Positions 25,637-37,657 of a stretch of 64,000 bases of DNA are shown piece by piece (within the stretch, counting starts at the first letter, position 1; each line of letters begins with the position of its first letter). This stretch comes from Hydractinia symbiolongicarpus. Taxonomy: Eukaryota; Cnidaria; Hydrozoa; Anthoathecata; Hydractiniidae. Made by a program: the position numbers and the translations under genes. The DNA is taken from NCBI RefSeq assembly GCF_029227915.1, contig NC_079887.1:248001-312000 (forward strand). Reading direction: 5' to 3'. The notes beneath the pieces were generated by a model. The model saw only the letters and a program-made list of their open reading frames with translations, did no database searches and was not told the DNA's origin.

Positions 25637-27663
25637 TATTCAGCGTCTCATCAAAAATGAAAACATTTTTAAAAACTACAAGTCTCATGCGTTTTAGTGG
25701 TGAAAAAGTAATTTAAAAAATCGTTCGGGAAATGAGTTTACTCCCTGGGTACTTTCTTTGTATACTTTTGACTATACGGGCCAAGCCCGGGATTTACGGA
25801 AAATCGCAGGTTTTTGTTTGCCGGCGATTAAACTTCTTTTATTCAGCGCCTCATCAAAAATGAAAACATTTTTGAAAACTACAAGTCTTATGCGTTTTAG
25901 TGGTGAAAAAATAATTTAAAAAATCGTTCGGGAAATAAGTTTACTCCCTGGGTACTTTCTTTGTATACTTTTGACTATACGGGCCGAGTCCGGGATTTAC
26001 GGGAAATCGCGGATTTTCGTTTGCCGGCGATTAAACTTCTTTTATTCAGCGTCCCATCAAATATGAAAATATTTTTGAAAACTACAAGTCTCATGCGTTT
26101 ATTGGTAAAAAAATAATATAAAAAATCGTTCGGGAAATGCGTTTACTCCCTGGGTACTTTCTTTGTATACTTTTGACTATACGGGCCAAGCCCGGGATTT
26201 ACGGGAAATCACGGGTTTTCGTTTGCCGGCGATTAAACTTCTTTTATTCAGCGTCCCATCAAATATGAAAATATTTTTAAAAACTACAAGTCTTATGCGT
26301 TTTAGTGGTGAAAAAATAATTTAAAAAATCGTTCTGGAAATGAGTTTACTCACAGGGTACTTTCTTTGTATACATTCGACTATACGTGCCAAGCCCGGGA
26401 TTTACTGGAAATCGCGGGTTTTCGTTTGCCAGCGATTAAACTGCTTTTATTCAGCGTCTCATCAAAAATGAAAAAATTCTTGAAAACTACAAGTCTCATG
26501 CGTTTTAGTGGTGAAATAATAATTTAAAAAATCGTTTGGGAAATGCGTTTACTACCTGGGTACTTTCTTTGTATACTTTTGACTATACGGGACGAGTCCA
26601 GGATTCACGGGAAATCGCAGGTTTTCGTTTGCCGGCGATTAAACTTCTTTTATTCAGCGTCTCATCAAAAATAAAAACATTTTTAAAAACTACAAGTCTC
26701 ATGCGTTTTAGTGGTGAAAAAGTAATTTAAAAAATCGTTCGGGAAATGAGTTTACTCCCTGGGTACTTTCTTTGTATACTTTTGACTATACGGGCCAAGC
26801 CCGGGATTTACGGGAAATCGCGGGTTTTCGTTTGCCGGCGATTAAACTTCTTTTATTCAGCGTCTCATCAAAAATGAAAACATTTTTGAAAACTACAAGT
26901 CTTATGCGTTTTAGTGGTGAAAAAATAATTTAAAAAATCGTTCGGGAAATGAGTTTACTCCCTGGGTACTTTCTTTGTATACTTTTGACTATACGGGCCA
27001 AGCCCGGGATTTACGGGAAATCGCGGGTTTTCGTTTGCTGGCGATTAAACTTCTTTTATTCAGCGTCTCATCAAAAATGAAAACATTTTTGAAAACTACA
27101 AGTCTTATGCCTTTTAGTGGTGAAAAAATAATTTAAAAAAGCGTTCTGGAAATGAGTTTACTCCCTGGGTACTTTCTTTGTATACTTTTGGCTATACGGG
27201 CCAAGCCCGGGATTTACGGGAAATCGCGGGTTTTCGTTTGCTGGCGATTAAACTTCTTTTATTCAGCGTCTCATCAAAATTGAAAACATTTTTAAAAACT
27301 ACAAGTCTTATGGGTTTTAGTGGTGAAAAAATAATTTAAAAAAGCGTTCTGGAAATGAGTTTACTCCCTGGGTACTTTCTTTGTATACTTTTGACTATAC
27401 GGGCCGAGTCCGGGATTTAGGGAAATCGCAGGTTTTCGTTTGCCGGCGATTAAACTGCTTTTATTCAGTGTCTCATCAAAAATGAAAACATTTTTAAAAA
27501 CTACAAGTCTTATGCGTTTTAGTGGTGAAAAAATAATTTAAAATTCGTTCTGGAAATGAGTTTACTCACAGGGTACTTTCTTTGTATACATTTGACTATA
27601 CGTGCCAAGCCCGGGATTTACGGGAAATCGCGGGTTTTCGTTTGCCGGCGATTAAACTGCTTT
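25637..27663 (+). repeat. 10-mer block (2027 bp), first of a 10/11-mer pair
   Basis: The block is copied at 27664-29891. Markers: CAGCGCCTCATC (GCGCC at 25846 and 27873, offset 2027), GGAAATAAGTTTAC, AAAAAATTCTTG, TACTACCTGGG, TTATGCCTTTTAG (27107) against TTATGCCTTTAAG (29335), and TTTTGGCTATACGGG. After about 26285 the offset changes from 2027 to 2228, so the second copy has one extra monomer. Confidence 0.85.
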
Positions 27664-29891
27664 TATTCAGCGTCTCATCAAAAATGAAAACATTTTTAAA
27701 AACTACAAGTCTCATGCGTTTTAGTGGTGAAAAAGTAATTTAAAAAATCGTTCGGGAAATGAGTTTACTCCCTGGGTACTTTCTTTGTATACTTTTGACT
27801 ATACGGGCCAAGCCCGGGATTTACGGAAAATCGCGGGTTTTCGTTTGCCGGCGATTAAACTTCTTTTATTCAGCGCCTCATCAAAAATGAAAACATTTTT
27901 GAAAACTACAAGTCTTATGCGTTTTAGTGGTGAAAAAATAATTTAAAAAATCGTTCGGGAAATAAGTTTACTCCCTGGGTACTTTCTTTGTATACTTTTG
28001 ACTATACGGGCCGAGTCCGGGATTTACGGGAAATCGCGGATTTTCGTTTGCCGGCGATTGAACTTCTTTTATTCAGCGTCCCATCAAATATGAAAATATT
28101 TTTGAAAACTACAAGTCTCATGCGTTTATTGGTAAAAAAATAATATAAAAAATCGTTCGGGAAATGCGTTTACTCCCTGGGTACTTTCTTTGTATACTTT
28201 TGACTATACGGGCCAAGCCCGGGATTTACGGGAAATCACGGGTTTTCGTTTGCCGGCGATTAAACTTCTTTTATTCAGCGTCCCATCAAATATGAAAATA
28301 TTTTTGAAAACTACAAGTCTCATGCGTTTAGTGGTAAAAAAATAATATAAAAAATCGTTCGGGAAATGAGTTTACTCCCTGGGTACTTTCTTTGTATACT
28401 TTTGACTATACGGGCCAAGCCGGGATTTACGGGATATCGCGGGTTTTCGTTTCCCGGCGATTAAACTTCTTTTATTCAGCGTCTCATCAAAAATGAAAAC
28501 ATTTTTAAAAACTACAAGTCTTATGCGTTTTAGTGGTGAAAAAATAATTTAAAAAATCGTTCTGGAAATGAGTTTACTCACAGGGTACTTTCTTTGTATA
28601 CATTCGACTATACGTGCCAAGCCCGGGATTTACGGGAAATCGCGGGTTTTCGTTTGCCAGCGATTAAACTGCTTTTATTCAGCGTCTCATCAAAAATGAA
28701 AAAATTCTTGAAAACTACAAGTTTCATGCGTTTTAGTGGTGAAATAATAATTTAAAAAATCGTTTGGGAAATGCGTTTACTACCTGGGTACTTTCTTTGT
28801 ATACTTTTGACTATACGGGACGAGTCCAGGATTTACGGGAAATCGCAGGTTTTCGTTTGCCGGCGATTAAACTTCTTTTATTCAGCGTCTCATCAAAAAT
28901 AAAAACATTTTTAAAAACTACAAGTCTCATGCGTTTTAGTGGTGAAAAAGTAATTTAAAAAATCGTTCGGGAAATGAGTTTACTCCCTGGGTACTTTCTT
29001 TGTATACTTTTGACTATACGGGCCAAGCCCGGGATTTACGGGAAATCGCGGGTTTTTGTTTGCTGGCGATTAAACTTCTTTTATTCAGCGTCTCATCAAA
29101 AATGAAAACATTTTTGAAAACTACAAGTCTTATGCGTTTTAGTGGTGAAAAAATAATTTAAAAAATCGTTCGGGAAATGAGTTTACTCCCTGGGTACTTT
29201 CTTTGTATACTTTTGACTATACGGGCCAAGCCCGGGATTTACGGGAAATCGCGGGTTTTCGTTTGCTGGCGATTAAACTTCGTTTATTCAGCGTCTCATC
29301 AAAAATGAAAACATTTTTGAAAACTACAAGTCTTATGCCTTTAAGTGGTGAAAAAATAATTTAAAAAAGCGTTCTGGAAATGAGTTTACTCCCTGGGTAC
29401 TTTCTTTGTATACTTTTGGCTATACGGGCCAAGCCCGGGATTTACGGGAAATCGCGGGTTTTCGTTTGCTGGCGATTAAACTTCTTTTAATCAGCGTCTC
29501 ATCAAAAATGAAAACATTTTTAAAAACTACAAGTCTTATGCGTTTTAGTGGTGAAAAAATAATTTAAAAAAGCGTTCTGGAAATGAGTTTTCTCCCTGGG
29601 TACTTTCTTTGTATACTTTTGACTATACGGGCCGAGTCCGGGATTTAGGGAAATCGCAGGTTTTCGTTTGCCGGCGATTAAACTGCTTTTATTCAGTGTC
29701 TCATCAAAAATAAAAACATTTTTAAAAACTACAAGTCTTATGCGTTTTAGTGGTGAAAAAATAATTTAAAATTCGTTCTGGAAATGAGTTTACTCACAGG
29801 GTACTTTCTTTGTATACATTCGACTATACGTGCCAAGCCCGGGATTTACGGGAAATCGCGGGTTTTCGTTTGCCGGCGATTAAACTGCTTT
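27664..29891 (+). repeat. 11-mer block (2228 bp), second of a 10/11-mer pair
   Basis: This copy of 25637-27663 has one additional monomer at about 28290-28490 (the CATCAAATATG / GGTAAAAAAATAATATA type followed by CCAAGCCGGG with GGGATATCGC). This suggests that the 10-mer arose by loss of one monomer or the 11-mer by gain. Confidence 0.85.
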
Positions 29892-30375
29892 TATTCAGCG
29901 TCTCATCAAAAATGAAAACATTTTTAAAAACTACAAGTCTCATGGGCTTTAGTGGTGAAAAAATAATTTAAAAAATCGTTTGGGAAATGCGTTTACTCCC
30001 TGGGTACTTTCTTTGTATACTTTTGACTATACGGGACGAGTCCAGGATTTACGGGAAATAGCAGGTTTTCGTTTGCCGGCGATTAAACTTCTTTTATTCA
30101 GCGTCTTATCAAAAATGAAAACATTTTTAAAAACTACAAGTCTCATGCGTTTTATTGGTGAAATAATAATTTAAAAAATCGTTTGGGAAATGCGTTTACT
30201 CCCTGGGTACTTTCTTTGTATACTTTTGACTATACGGGACGAGTCCAGGATTTACGGGAAATCGCAGGTTTTCGTTTGCCGGCGATTAAACTTCTTTTAT
30301 TCAGCGTCTCATCAAAAATGAAAACATTTTTAAAAACTACAAGTCTCATGCGTTTTAGTGGTGAAAAAGTAATTT
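29892..30375 (+). repeat. Pair of GGGACGAGTCC monomers preceding the 7/8-mer blocks
   Basis: This stretch includes two successive monomers of the AAATGCGTTTAC / GGGACGAGTCCAGG type with frames at 29980 and 30183. The first has GAAATAGCAGG and TTTTATTGGTGAAATAATAATTT. The same pair recurs at 33015 and 33218, offset 3035. Confidence 0.8.
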
Positions 30376-30578
30376 AAAAAATCGTTCGGGAAATGAGTTT
30401 ACTCCCTGGGTACTTTCTTTGTATACTTTTGACTATACGGGCCAAGCCCGGGATTTACGGGAAATCGCTGGTTTTTGTTTGCCGGCGATTAAACTGCTTT
30501 TATTCAGCGTCTCATCAAAAATGAAAACATTTTTGAAAACTACAAGTCTTATGCGTTTTAGTGGTGAAAAAATAATTT
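30376..30578 (+). repeat. Representative 203-bp satellite monomer
   Basis: A full-length copy chosen as reference, phased from AAAAAATCG to TAATTT. Palindromic hexamers that recur through most of the array are visible: GTATAC at 30421-30426, CCCGGG at 30447-30452 and GCCGGC at 30481-30486. The third after about 30500 is dense in A and T tracts (30517-30521, 30524-30527, 30530-30534, 30536-30539). Its length is compatible with one nucleosome plus linker. I do not recognise the family. Confidence 0.9.
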
Positions 30579-31791
30579 AAAAAATCGTTCGGGAAATGAG
30601 TTTACTCCCTGGGTACTTTCTTTGTATACTTTTGACTATACGGGCCGAATCCGGGATTTACGGGAAATCGCGGATTTTCGTTTGCCGGCGATTAAACTTC
30701 TTTTATTCAGCGTCCCATCAAATATGAAAATATTTTTGAAAACTAGAAGTCTCATGCGTTTATTGGTAAAAAAATAATATAAAAAATCGTTCGGGAAATG
30801 AGTTTACTCCCTGGGTACTTTCTTTGTATACTTTTGACTATACGGGCCAAGCCCGGGATTTACGGGAAATCACGGGTTTTCGTTTGCCGGCGATTAAACT
30901 TCTTTTATTCAGCGTCCCATCAAATATGAAAATATTTTTGAAAACTACAAGTCTCATGCGTTTAGTGGTAAAAAAATAATATAAAAAATCGTTCGGGAAA
31001 TGAGTTTACTCCCTGGGTACTTTCTTTGTATACTTTTGACTATACGAGCCAAGCCGGGATTTACGGGAAATCGCGGGTTTTCGTTTCCCGGCGATTAAAC
31101 TTCTTTTATTCAGCGTCTCATCAAAAATGAAAACATTTTTAAAAACTACAAGTCTTATGCGTTTTAGTGGTGAAAAAATAATTTAAAAAATCGTTCTGGA
31201 AATGAGTTTACTCACAGGGTACTTTCTTTGTATACATTCGACTATACGTGCCAAGCCCGGGATTTACGGGAAATCGCGGGTTTTCGTTTGCCGGCGATTA
31301 AACTTCTTTTATTCAGCGTCCCATCAAATATGAAAATATTTTTGAAAACTACAAGTCTCATGCGTTTAGTGGTAAAAAAATAATATAAAAAATCGTTCGG
31401 GAAATGAGTTTACTCCCTGGGTACTTTCTTTGTATACTTTTGACTATACGGGCCAAGCCGGGATTTACGGGAAATCGCGGGTTTTCGTTTCCCGGCGATT
31501 AAACTGCTTTTATTCAGCGTCTCATCAAAAATGAAAACATTTTTAAAAACTACAAGTCTCATGGGCTTTAGTGGTGAAAAAATAATTTAAAAAATCGTTT
31601 GGGAAATGCGTTTACTCCCTGGGTACTTTCTTTGTATACTTTTGACTATACGGGACGAGTCCAGGATTTACGGGAAATAGCAGGTTTTCGTTTGCCGGCG
31701 ATTAAACTTCTTTTATTCAGCGTCTTATCAAAAATGAAAACATTTTTGAAAACTACAAGTCTCATGCGTTTTAGTGGTGAAAAAATAATTT
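30376..31791 (+). repeat. 7-mer block (1416 bp), copy A
   Basis: The first of three related blocks. Private markers are GAAATCGCTGG, GGGCCGAATCCGGG (CGAATCC at 30646, 32062 and 33681) and GAAAACTAGAAGTCTCATG. Copy A to copy B is 1416 bp. Its last monomer (frame at 31599) has the 5' part of one GGGACGAGTCC monomer and the 3' end of another, which is what unequal exchange removing one monomer would leave. Confidence 0.88.
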
Positions 31792-33410
31792 AAAAAATCG
31801 TTCGGGAAATGAGTTTACTCCCTGGGTACTTTCTTTGTATACTTTTGACTATACGGGCCAAGCCCGGGATTTACGGGAAATCGCTGGTTTTTGTTTGCCG
31901 GCGATTAAACTGCTTTTATTCAGCGTCTCATCAAAAATGAAAACATTTTTGAAAACTACAAGTCTTATGCGTTTTAGTGGTGAAAAAATAATTTAAAAAA
32001 TCGTTCGGGAAATGAGTTTACTCCCTGGGTACTTTCTTTGTATACTTTTGACTATACGGGCCGAATCCGGGATTTACGGGAAATCGCGGATTTTCGTTTG
32101 CCGGCGATTAAACTTCTTTTATTCAGCGTCCCATCAAATATGAAAATATTTTTGAAAACTAGAAGTCTCATGCGTTTATTGGTAAAAAAATAATATAAAA
32201 AATCGTTCGGGAAATGAGTTTACTCCCTGGGTACTTTCTTTGTATACTTTTGACTATACGGGCCAAGCCCGGGATTTACGGGAAATCACGGGTTTTCGTT
32301 TGCCGGCGATTAAACTTCTTTTATTCAGCGTCCCATCAAATATGAAAATATTTTTGAAAACTACAAGTCTCATGCGTTTAGTGGTAAAAAAATAATTTAA
32401 AAAATCGTTCGGGAAATGAGTTTACTCCCTGGGTACTTTCTTTGTATACTTTTGACTATACGAGCCAAGCCGGGATTTTCGGGAAATCGCGGGTTTTCGT
32501 TTCCCGGCGATTAAACTTCTTTTATTCAGCGTCTCATCAAAAATGAAAACATTTTTAAAAACTACAAGTCTTATGCGTTTTAGTGGTGAAAAAATAATTT
32601 AAAAAATCGTTCTGGAAATGAGTTTACTCACAGGGTACTTTCTTTGTATACATTCGACTATACGTGCCAAGCCCGGGATTTACGGGAAATCGCGGGTTTT
32701 CGTTTGCCGGCGATTAAACTTCTGTTATTCAGCGTCCCATCAAATATGAAAATATTTTTGAAAACTACAAGTCTCATGCGTTTAGTGGTAAAAAAATAAT
32801 ATAAAAAATCGTTCGGGAAATGAGTTTACTCCCTGGGTACTTTCTTTGTATACTTTTGACTATACGGGCCAAGCAGGGATTTACGGGAAATCGCGGGCTT
32901 TCGTTTCCCGGCGATTAAACTGCTTTTATTTAGCGTCTCATCAAAAATGAAAACATTTTTAAAAACTACAAGTCTCATGGGCTTTAGTGGTGAAAAAATA
33001 ATTTAAAAAATCGTTTGGGAAATGCGTTTACTCCCTGGGTACTTTCTTTGTATACTTTTGACTATACGGGACGAGTCCAGGATTTACGGGAAATAGCAGG
33101 TTTTCGTTTGCCGGCGATTAAACTTCTTTTATTCAGCGTCTTATCAAAAATGAAAACATTTTTAAAAACTACAAGTCTCATGCGTTTTATTGGTGAAATA
33201 ATAATTTAAAAAATCGTTTGGGAAATGCGTTTACTCCCTGGGTACTTTCTTTGTATACTTTTGACTATACGGGACGAGTCCAGGATTTACGGGAAATCGC
33301 AGGTTTTCGTTTGCCGGCGATTAAACTTCTTTTATTCAGCGTCTCATCAAAAATGAAAACATTTATAAAAACTACAAGTCTCATGCGTTTTAGTGGTGAA
33401 AAAGTAATTT
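31792..33410 (+). repeat. 8-mer block (1619 bp), copy B
   Basis: This copy of the 7-mer block retains both GGGACGAGTCC monomers at its 3' end (33015 and 33218), so it is one monomer longer. Private changes include GGGATTTTCGGG near 32470 and CTTCTGTTATTCAG near 32720. Confidence 0.88.
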
Positions 33411-34225
33411 AAAAAATCGTTCGGGAAATGAGTTTACTCCCTGGGTACTTTCTTTGTATACTTTTGACTATACGGGCCAAGCCCGGGATTTACGGGAAAT
33501 CGCTGGTTTTCGTTTGCCGGCGATTAAACTGCTTTTATTCAGCGTCTCATCAAAAATGAAAACATTTTTGAAAACTACAAGTCTTATGCGTTTTAGTGGT
33601 GAAAAAATAATTTAAAAAATCGTTCGGGAAATGAGTTTACTCCCTGGGTACTTTCTTTGTATACTTTTGACTATACGGGCCGAATCCGGGATTTACGGGA
33701 AATCGCGGATTTTCGTTTGCCGGCGATTAAACTTCTTTTATTCAGCGTCCCATCAAATATGAAAATATTTTTGAAAACTAGAAGTCTCATGCGTTTATTG
33801 GTAAAAAAATAATATAAAAAATCGTTCGGGAAATGAGTTTACTCCCTGGGTACTTTCTTTGTATACTTTTGGCTATACGGGCCAAGCCCGGGATTTACGG
33901 GAAATCACGGGTTTTCGTTTGCCGGCGATTAAACTTCTTTTATTCAGCGTCCCATCAAATATGAAAATATTTTTGAAAACTACAAGTCTCATGCGTTTAG
34001 TGGTAAAAAAATAATATAAAAAATCGTTCGGGAAATGAGTTTACTCCCTGGGTACTTTCTTTGTATACTTTTGACTATACGGGCCAAGCCGGGATTTACG
34101 GGAAATCGCGGGTTTTCGTTTCCCGGCGATTAAACTTCTTTTATTCAGCGTCTCATCAAAAATGAAAACATTTTCAAAAACTACAAGTCTTATGCGTTTT
34201 AGTGGTGAAAAAATAATTTAAAAAA
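33411..34225 (+). repeat. Partial copy C of the 7/8-mer block
   Basis: Begins exactly 1619 bp after copy B and keeps GAAATCGCTGG, the CGAATCCGGG marker (33681) and the ACTAGAAGTC monomer, then loses the register at about 34225. There TTCGGGAAATGAG with CCTGGGGACTTTC replaces the TTCTGGAAATGAG type expected from copy B. Confidence 0.8.
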
Positions 34226-34623
34226 TCGTTCGGGAAATGAGTTTACTCCCTGGGGACTTTCTTTGTATACTTTTGACTATACGGGCCGAGTCCGGGATTT
34301 ACGGGAAATCGCGGATTTTCGTTTGCCGGCGATTAAACTTCTTTTATTCAGCGTCCCATCAAATATGAAAATATTTTTGAAAAGTACAAGTCTCATGCGT
34401 TTATTGGTAAAAAAATAATATAAAAAAACGTTCGGGAAATGAGTTTACTCCCTGGGTACTTTCTTTGTATACTTTTGACTATGCGGGACAAGCCCGGGAT
34501 TTACGGGAAATCACGGGTTTTCGTTTGCCGGCGATTAAACTTCTTTTATTCAGCGTCCCATCAAATATGAAAATATTTTTGAAAACTACAAGTCTCATGC
34601 GTTTAGTGTTAAAAAAATAATAT
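34226..34623 (+). repeat. Monomers repeating part of copy C at about 607 bp
   Basis: Two monomers (GGGCCGAGTCC with GCGGATTTTCG and CCCATCAAATATG, then ACTATGCGGGACAAGCC) that follow the same order as 33615-34020, about three monomers earlier. They bridge the 7/8-mer blocks and the dimer series. Confidence 0.65.
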
Positions 34624-35027
34624 AAAAAATCGTTCGGGAAATGAGTTTACTCCCTGGGTACTTTCTTTGTATACTTTTGACTATACGGGCCAAGCCGGGA
34701 TTTACGGGAAATCGCGGGTTTTCGTTTCCCGGCGATTAAACTTCTTTTATTCAGCGTCTCAACAAAAATGAAAACATTTTTAAAAACTACAAGTCTTATG
34801 CGTTTTAGTGGTGAAAAAATAATTTAAAAAATCGTTCTGGAAATGAGTTTACTCACAGGGTACTTTCTTTGTATACATTCGACTATACGTGCCAAGCCCG
34901 GGATTTACGGGAAATCGCGGGTTTTCGTTTGCCGGCGATTAAACTTCTTTTATTCAGCGTCCCATCAAATATGAAAATATTTTTGAAAACTACAAGTCTC
35001 ATGTGTTTAGTGGTAAAAAAATAATAT
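34624..35027 (+). repeat. Dimer unit (404 bp), copy 1
   Basis: Two alternating monomer types: CCAAGCCGGG with CGTTTCCCGG and TTATGCG, followed by TTCTGG with TTACTCACAGGG, ATTCGAC, ACGTGCC and CCCATCAAATATG. The dimer start recurs at 35028 and 35430. Confidence 0.8.
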
Positions 35028-35429
35028 AAAAAATCGTTAGGGAAATGAGTTTACTCCCTGGGTACTTTCTTTGTATACTTTTGACTATACGGGCCAAGCC
35101 GGGATTTACGGAAATCGCGGGTTTCGTTTCCCGGCGATTAAACTTCTTTTATTCAGCGTCTCATCAAAAATGAAAACATTTTTAAAAACTACAAGTCTTA
35201 TGCGTTTTAGTGGTGAAAAAATAATTTAAAAAATCGTTCTGGAAATGAGTTTACTCACAGGGTACTTTCTTTGTATACATTCGACTATACGTGCCAAGCC
35301 CGGGATTTACGGGAAATCGCGGGTTTTCGTTTGCCGGCGATTAAACTTCTTTTATTCAGCGTCCCATCAAATATGAAAATATTTTTGAAAACTACAAGTC
35401 TCATGCGTTTAGTGGTAAAAAAATAATAT
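35028..35429 (+). repeat. Dimer unit (402 bp), copy 2
   Basis: The same two monomer types as 34624-35027. It has private single-base deletions (TTTACGGAAATCGCGGGTTTCG) and CGTTAGGG in place of CGTTCGGG. Confidence 0.8.
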
Positions 35430-36036
35430 AAAAAATCGTTCGGGAAATGAGTTTACTCCCTGGGTACTTTCTTTGTATACTTTTGACTATACGGGCCAAG
35501 CCGGGATTTGCGGGAAATCGCGGGTTTTCGTTTCCCGGCGATTAAACTTCTTTTATTCAGCGTCTCATCAAAAATGAAAACATTTTTAAAAACTACAAGT
35601 CTTATGCGTTTTAGTGGTGAAAAAATAATTTAAAAAATCGTTCTGGAAATGAGTTTACTCACAAGGTACTTTCTTTGTATACATTCGACTATACGTGCCA
35701 AGCCCGGGATTTACGGGAAATCGCGGGTTTTCGTTTGCCGGCGATTAAACTGCTTTTATTCAGCGTCTCATCAAAAATGAAAACATTCTTGAAAACTATA
35801 AGTCTCATGCGTTTTAGTGGTGAAATAATAATTTAAAAAATCGTTTGGGAAATGCGTTTACTCCCTGGGTACTTTCTTTGTATACATTCGAATATACGTG
35901 CCAAGCCCGGGATTTACGGGAAATCGCGGGTTTTCGTTTGCCGGCAATTAAACTTCTTTTATTCAGCGTCCCATCAAATATGAAAATATTTTTGAAAACT
36001 ACAAGTCTCATGCGTTTAGTGGTAAAAAAATAATAT
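35430..36036 (+). repeat. Trimer unit (607 bp), copy 1
   Basis: The dimer with a third monomer inserted (AAATGCGTTTAC with ATTCGAATATACGTGCC, frame at 35845). Markers shared with the next copy are GGGATTTGCGGG (35509 and 36116) and TCACAAGGTAC (ACAAGG at 35661 and 36268), both at offset 607. Confidence 0.85.
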
Positions 36037-36644
36037 AAAAAATCGTTCGGGAAATGAGTTTACTCCCTGGGTACTTTCTTTGTATACTTTTGACTATACG
36101 GGCCAAGCCGGGATTTGCGGGAAATCGCGGGTTTTCGTTTCCCGGCGATTAAACTTCTTTTATTCAGCGTCTCATCAAAAATGAAAACATTTTTAAAAAC
36201 TACAAGTCTTATGCGTTTTAGTGGTGAAAAAATAATTTAAAAAATCGTTCTGGAAATGAGTTTACTCACAAGGTACTTTCTTTGTATACATTCGACTATA
36301 CGTGCCAAGCCCGGGATTTACGGGAAATCGCGGGTTTTCGTTTGCCGGCGATTAAACTGCTTTTATTCAGCGTCTCATCAAAAATGAAAACATTCTTGAA
36401 AACTATAAGTCTCATGCGTTTTAGTGGTGAAATAATAATTTAAAAAATCGTTTGGGAAATGCGTTTACTCCCTGGATACTTTCTTTGTATACATTCGAAT
36501 ATACGTGCCAAGCCCGGGATTTACGGGAAATCGCGGGTTTTCGTTTGCCGGCGATTAAACTGCTTTCATTCAGCGTCTCATCAAAAATGAAAACATTCTT
36601 GAAAACTACAAGTCTCATGCGTTTTAGTGGTGAAATAATAATTT
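36037..36644 (+). repeat. Trimer unit (about 607 bp), copy 2
   Basis: This tandem copy of 35430-36036 diverges in its third monomer after about 36556 (CTGCTTTCATTCAGCGTCTC here against CTTCTTTTATTCAGCGTCCC in copy 1). Its later part also belongs to block B, which recurs inverted in the right arm. Confidence 0.85.
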
Positions 36645-37657
36645 AAAAAATCGTTCGGGAAATGAGTTTACTCCCTGGGTACTTTCTTTGTATACTTTTG
36701 ACTATACGGGCCAAGCCCGGGATTTACGGGAAATCGCGGGTTTTCGTTTGCCGGCGATTAAACTTCTTTTATTCAGCGTCTCATCAAAAATGAAAACATT
36801 TTTGAAAACTACAAGTCTTATGCGTTTTAGTGGTGAAAAAATAATTTAAAAAATCGTTCGGGAAATGAGTTTACTCCCTGGGTACTTTCTTTGTATACTT
36901 TTGACTATACGGGCCGAGTCCGGGATTTACGGGAAATCGCGGATTTTCGTTTGCCGGCGATTAAACTTCTTTTATTCAGCGTCCCATCAAATATGAAAAC
37001 ATTTTTAAAAACTACAAGTCTTATGCGTTTTAGTGGTGAAAAAATAATTTAAAAAAGCGTTCTGGAAATGAGTTTACTTCCTGGGTACTTTCTTTGTATA
37101 CTTTTGACTATACGGGCCAAGCCCGGGATTTACGGGAAATCGCGGGTTTTCGTTTGCTGGCGATTAAACTTCTTTTATTCAGCGTCTCATCAAAAATGAA
37201 AACATTTTTAAAAACTACAAGTCTTATGCGTTTTAGTGGTGAAAAAATAATTTAAAAAAGCGTTCTGGAAATGAGTTTACTCCCTGGGTACTTTCTTTGT
37301 ATACTTTTGACTATACGGGCCGAGTCCGGGATTTAGGGAAATCGCAGGTTTTCGTTTGCCGGCGATTAAACTGCTTTTATTCAGTGTCTCATCAAAAATG
37401 AAAACATTTTTAAAAACTACAAGTCTTATGCGTTTTAGTGGTGAAAAAATAATTTAAAATTCGTTCTGGAAATGAGTTTACTCACAGGGTACTTTCTTTG
37501 TATACATTCGACTATACGTGCCAAGCCCGGGATTTACGGGAAATCGCGGGTTTTCGTTTGCCAGCGATTAAACTGCTTTTACTCAGCGTCTCATCAAAAA
37601 TGAAAACATTTTTAAAAACTACAAGTCTCATGGGCTTTAGTGGTGAAAAAGTAATTT
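36239..37657 (+). repeat. Block B: seven monomers repeated inverted at 47435-49056
   Basis: In order the variants are TCACAAGGTAC; AAATGCGTTTAC with CTGCTTTCATTCAG and GAAATAATAATTT; CCAAGCCCGGG; CCGAGTCCGGG with CCCATCAAATATG; AAAAAAGCG with TTACTTCCTGGG; TTTAGGG with TTCAGTGTCTC; TTAAAATTCG with GCCAGCGATT, TTTTACTCAGCG and CATGGGCTTTAG. The reverse complement of 47435-49056 shows the same order with one extra monomer (eight, 1622 bp). Confidence 0.82.

Noticed and set aside
4937-33412. Repeated, nearly identical 61-64-codon open frames on the plus strand (for example 4937-5131, 20456-20650, 30183-30377)
   Set aside because: They are translations of single satellite monomers. They start at ATGAG or ATGCG inside the monomer and end at the TAA of the A/T tract. 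Frame is lost whenever a 1-bp indel occurs, many monomers lack the frame, there is no ribosome-binding or splice context, and identity between copies follows from DNA duplication, not protein selection.
35814-36618. Antisense frames of 65-71 codons (35814-36011, 36421-36618, 40139-40354, 49189-49404)
   Set aside because: Antisense translations of the same monomer. Two overlap plus-strand frames in the same copies. No independent evidence for coding.
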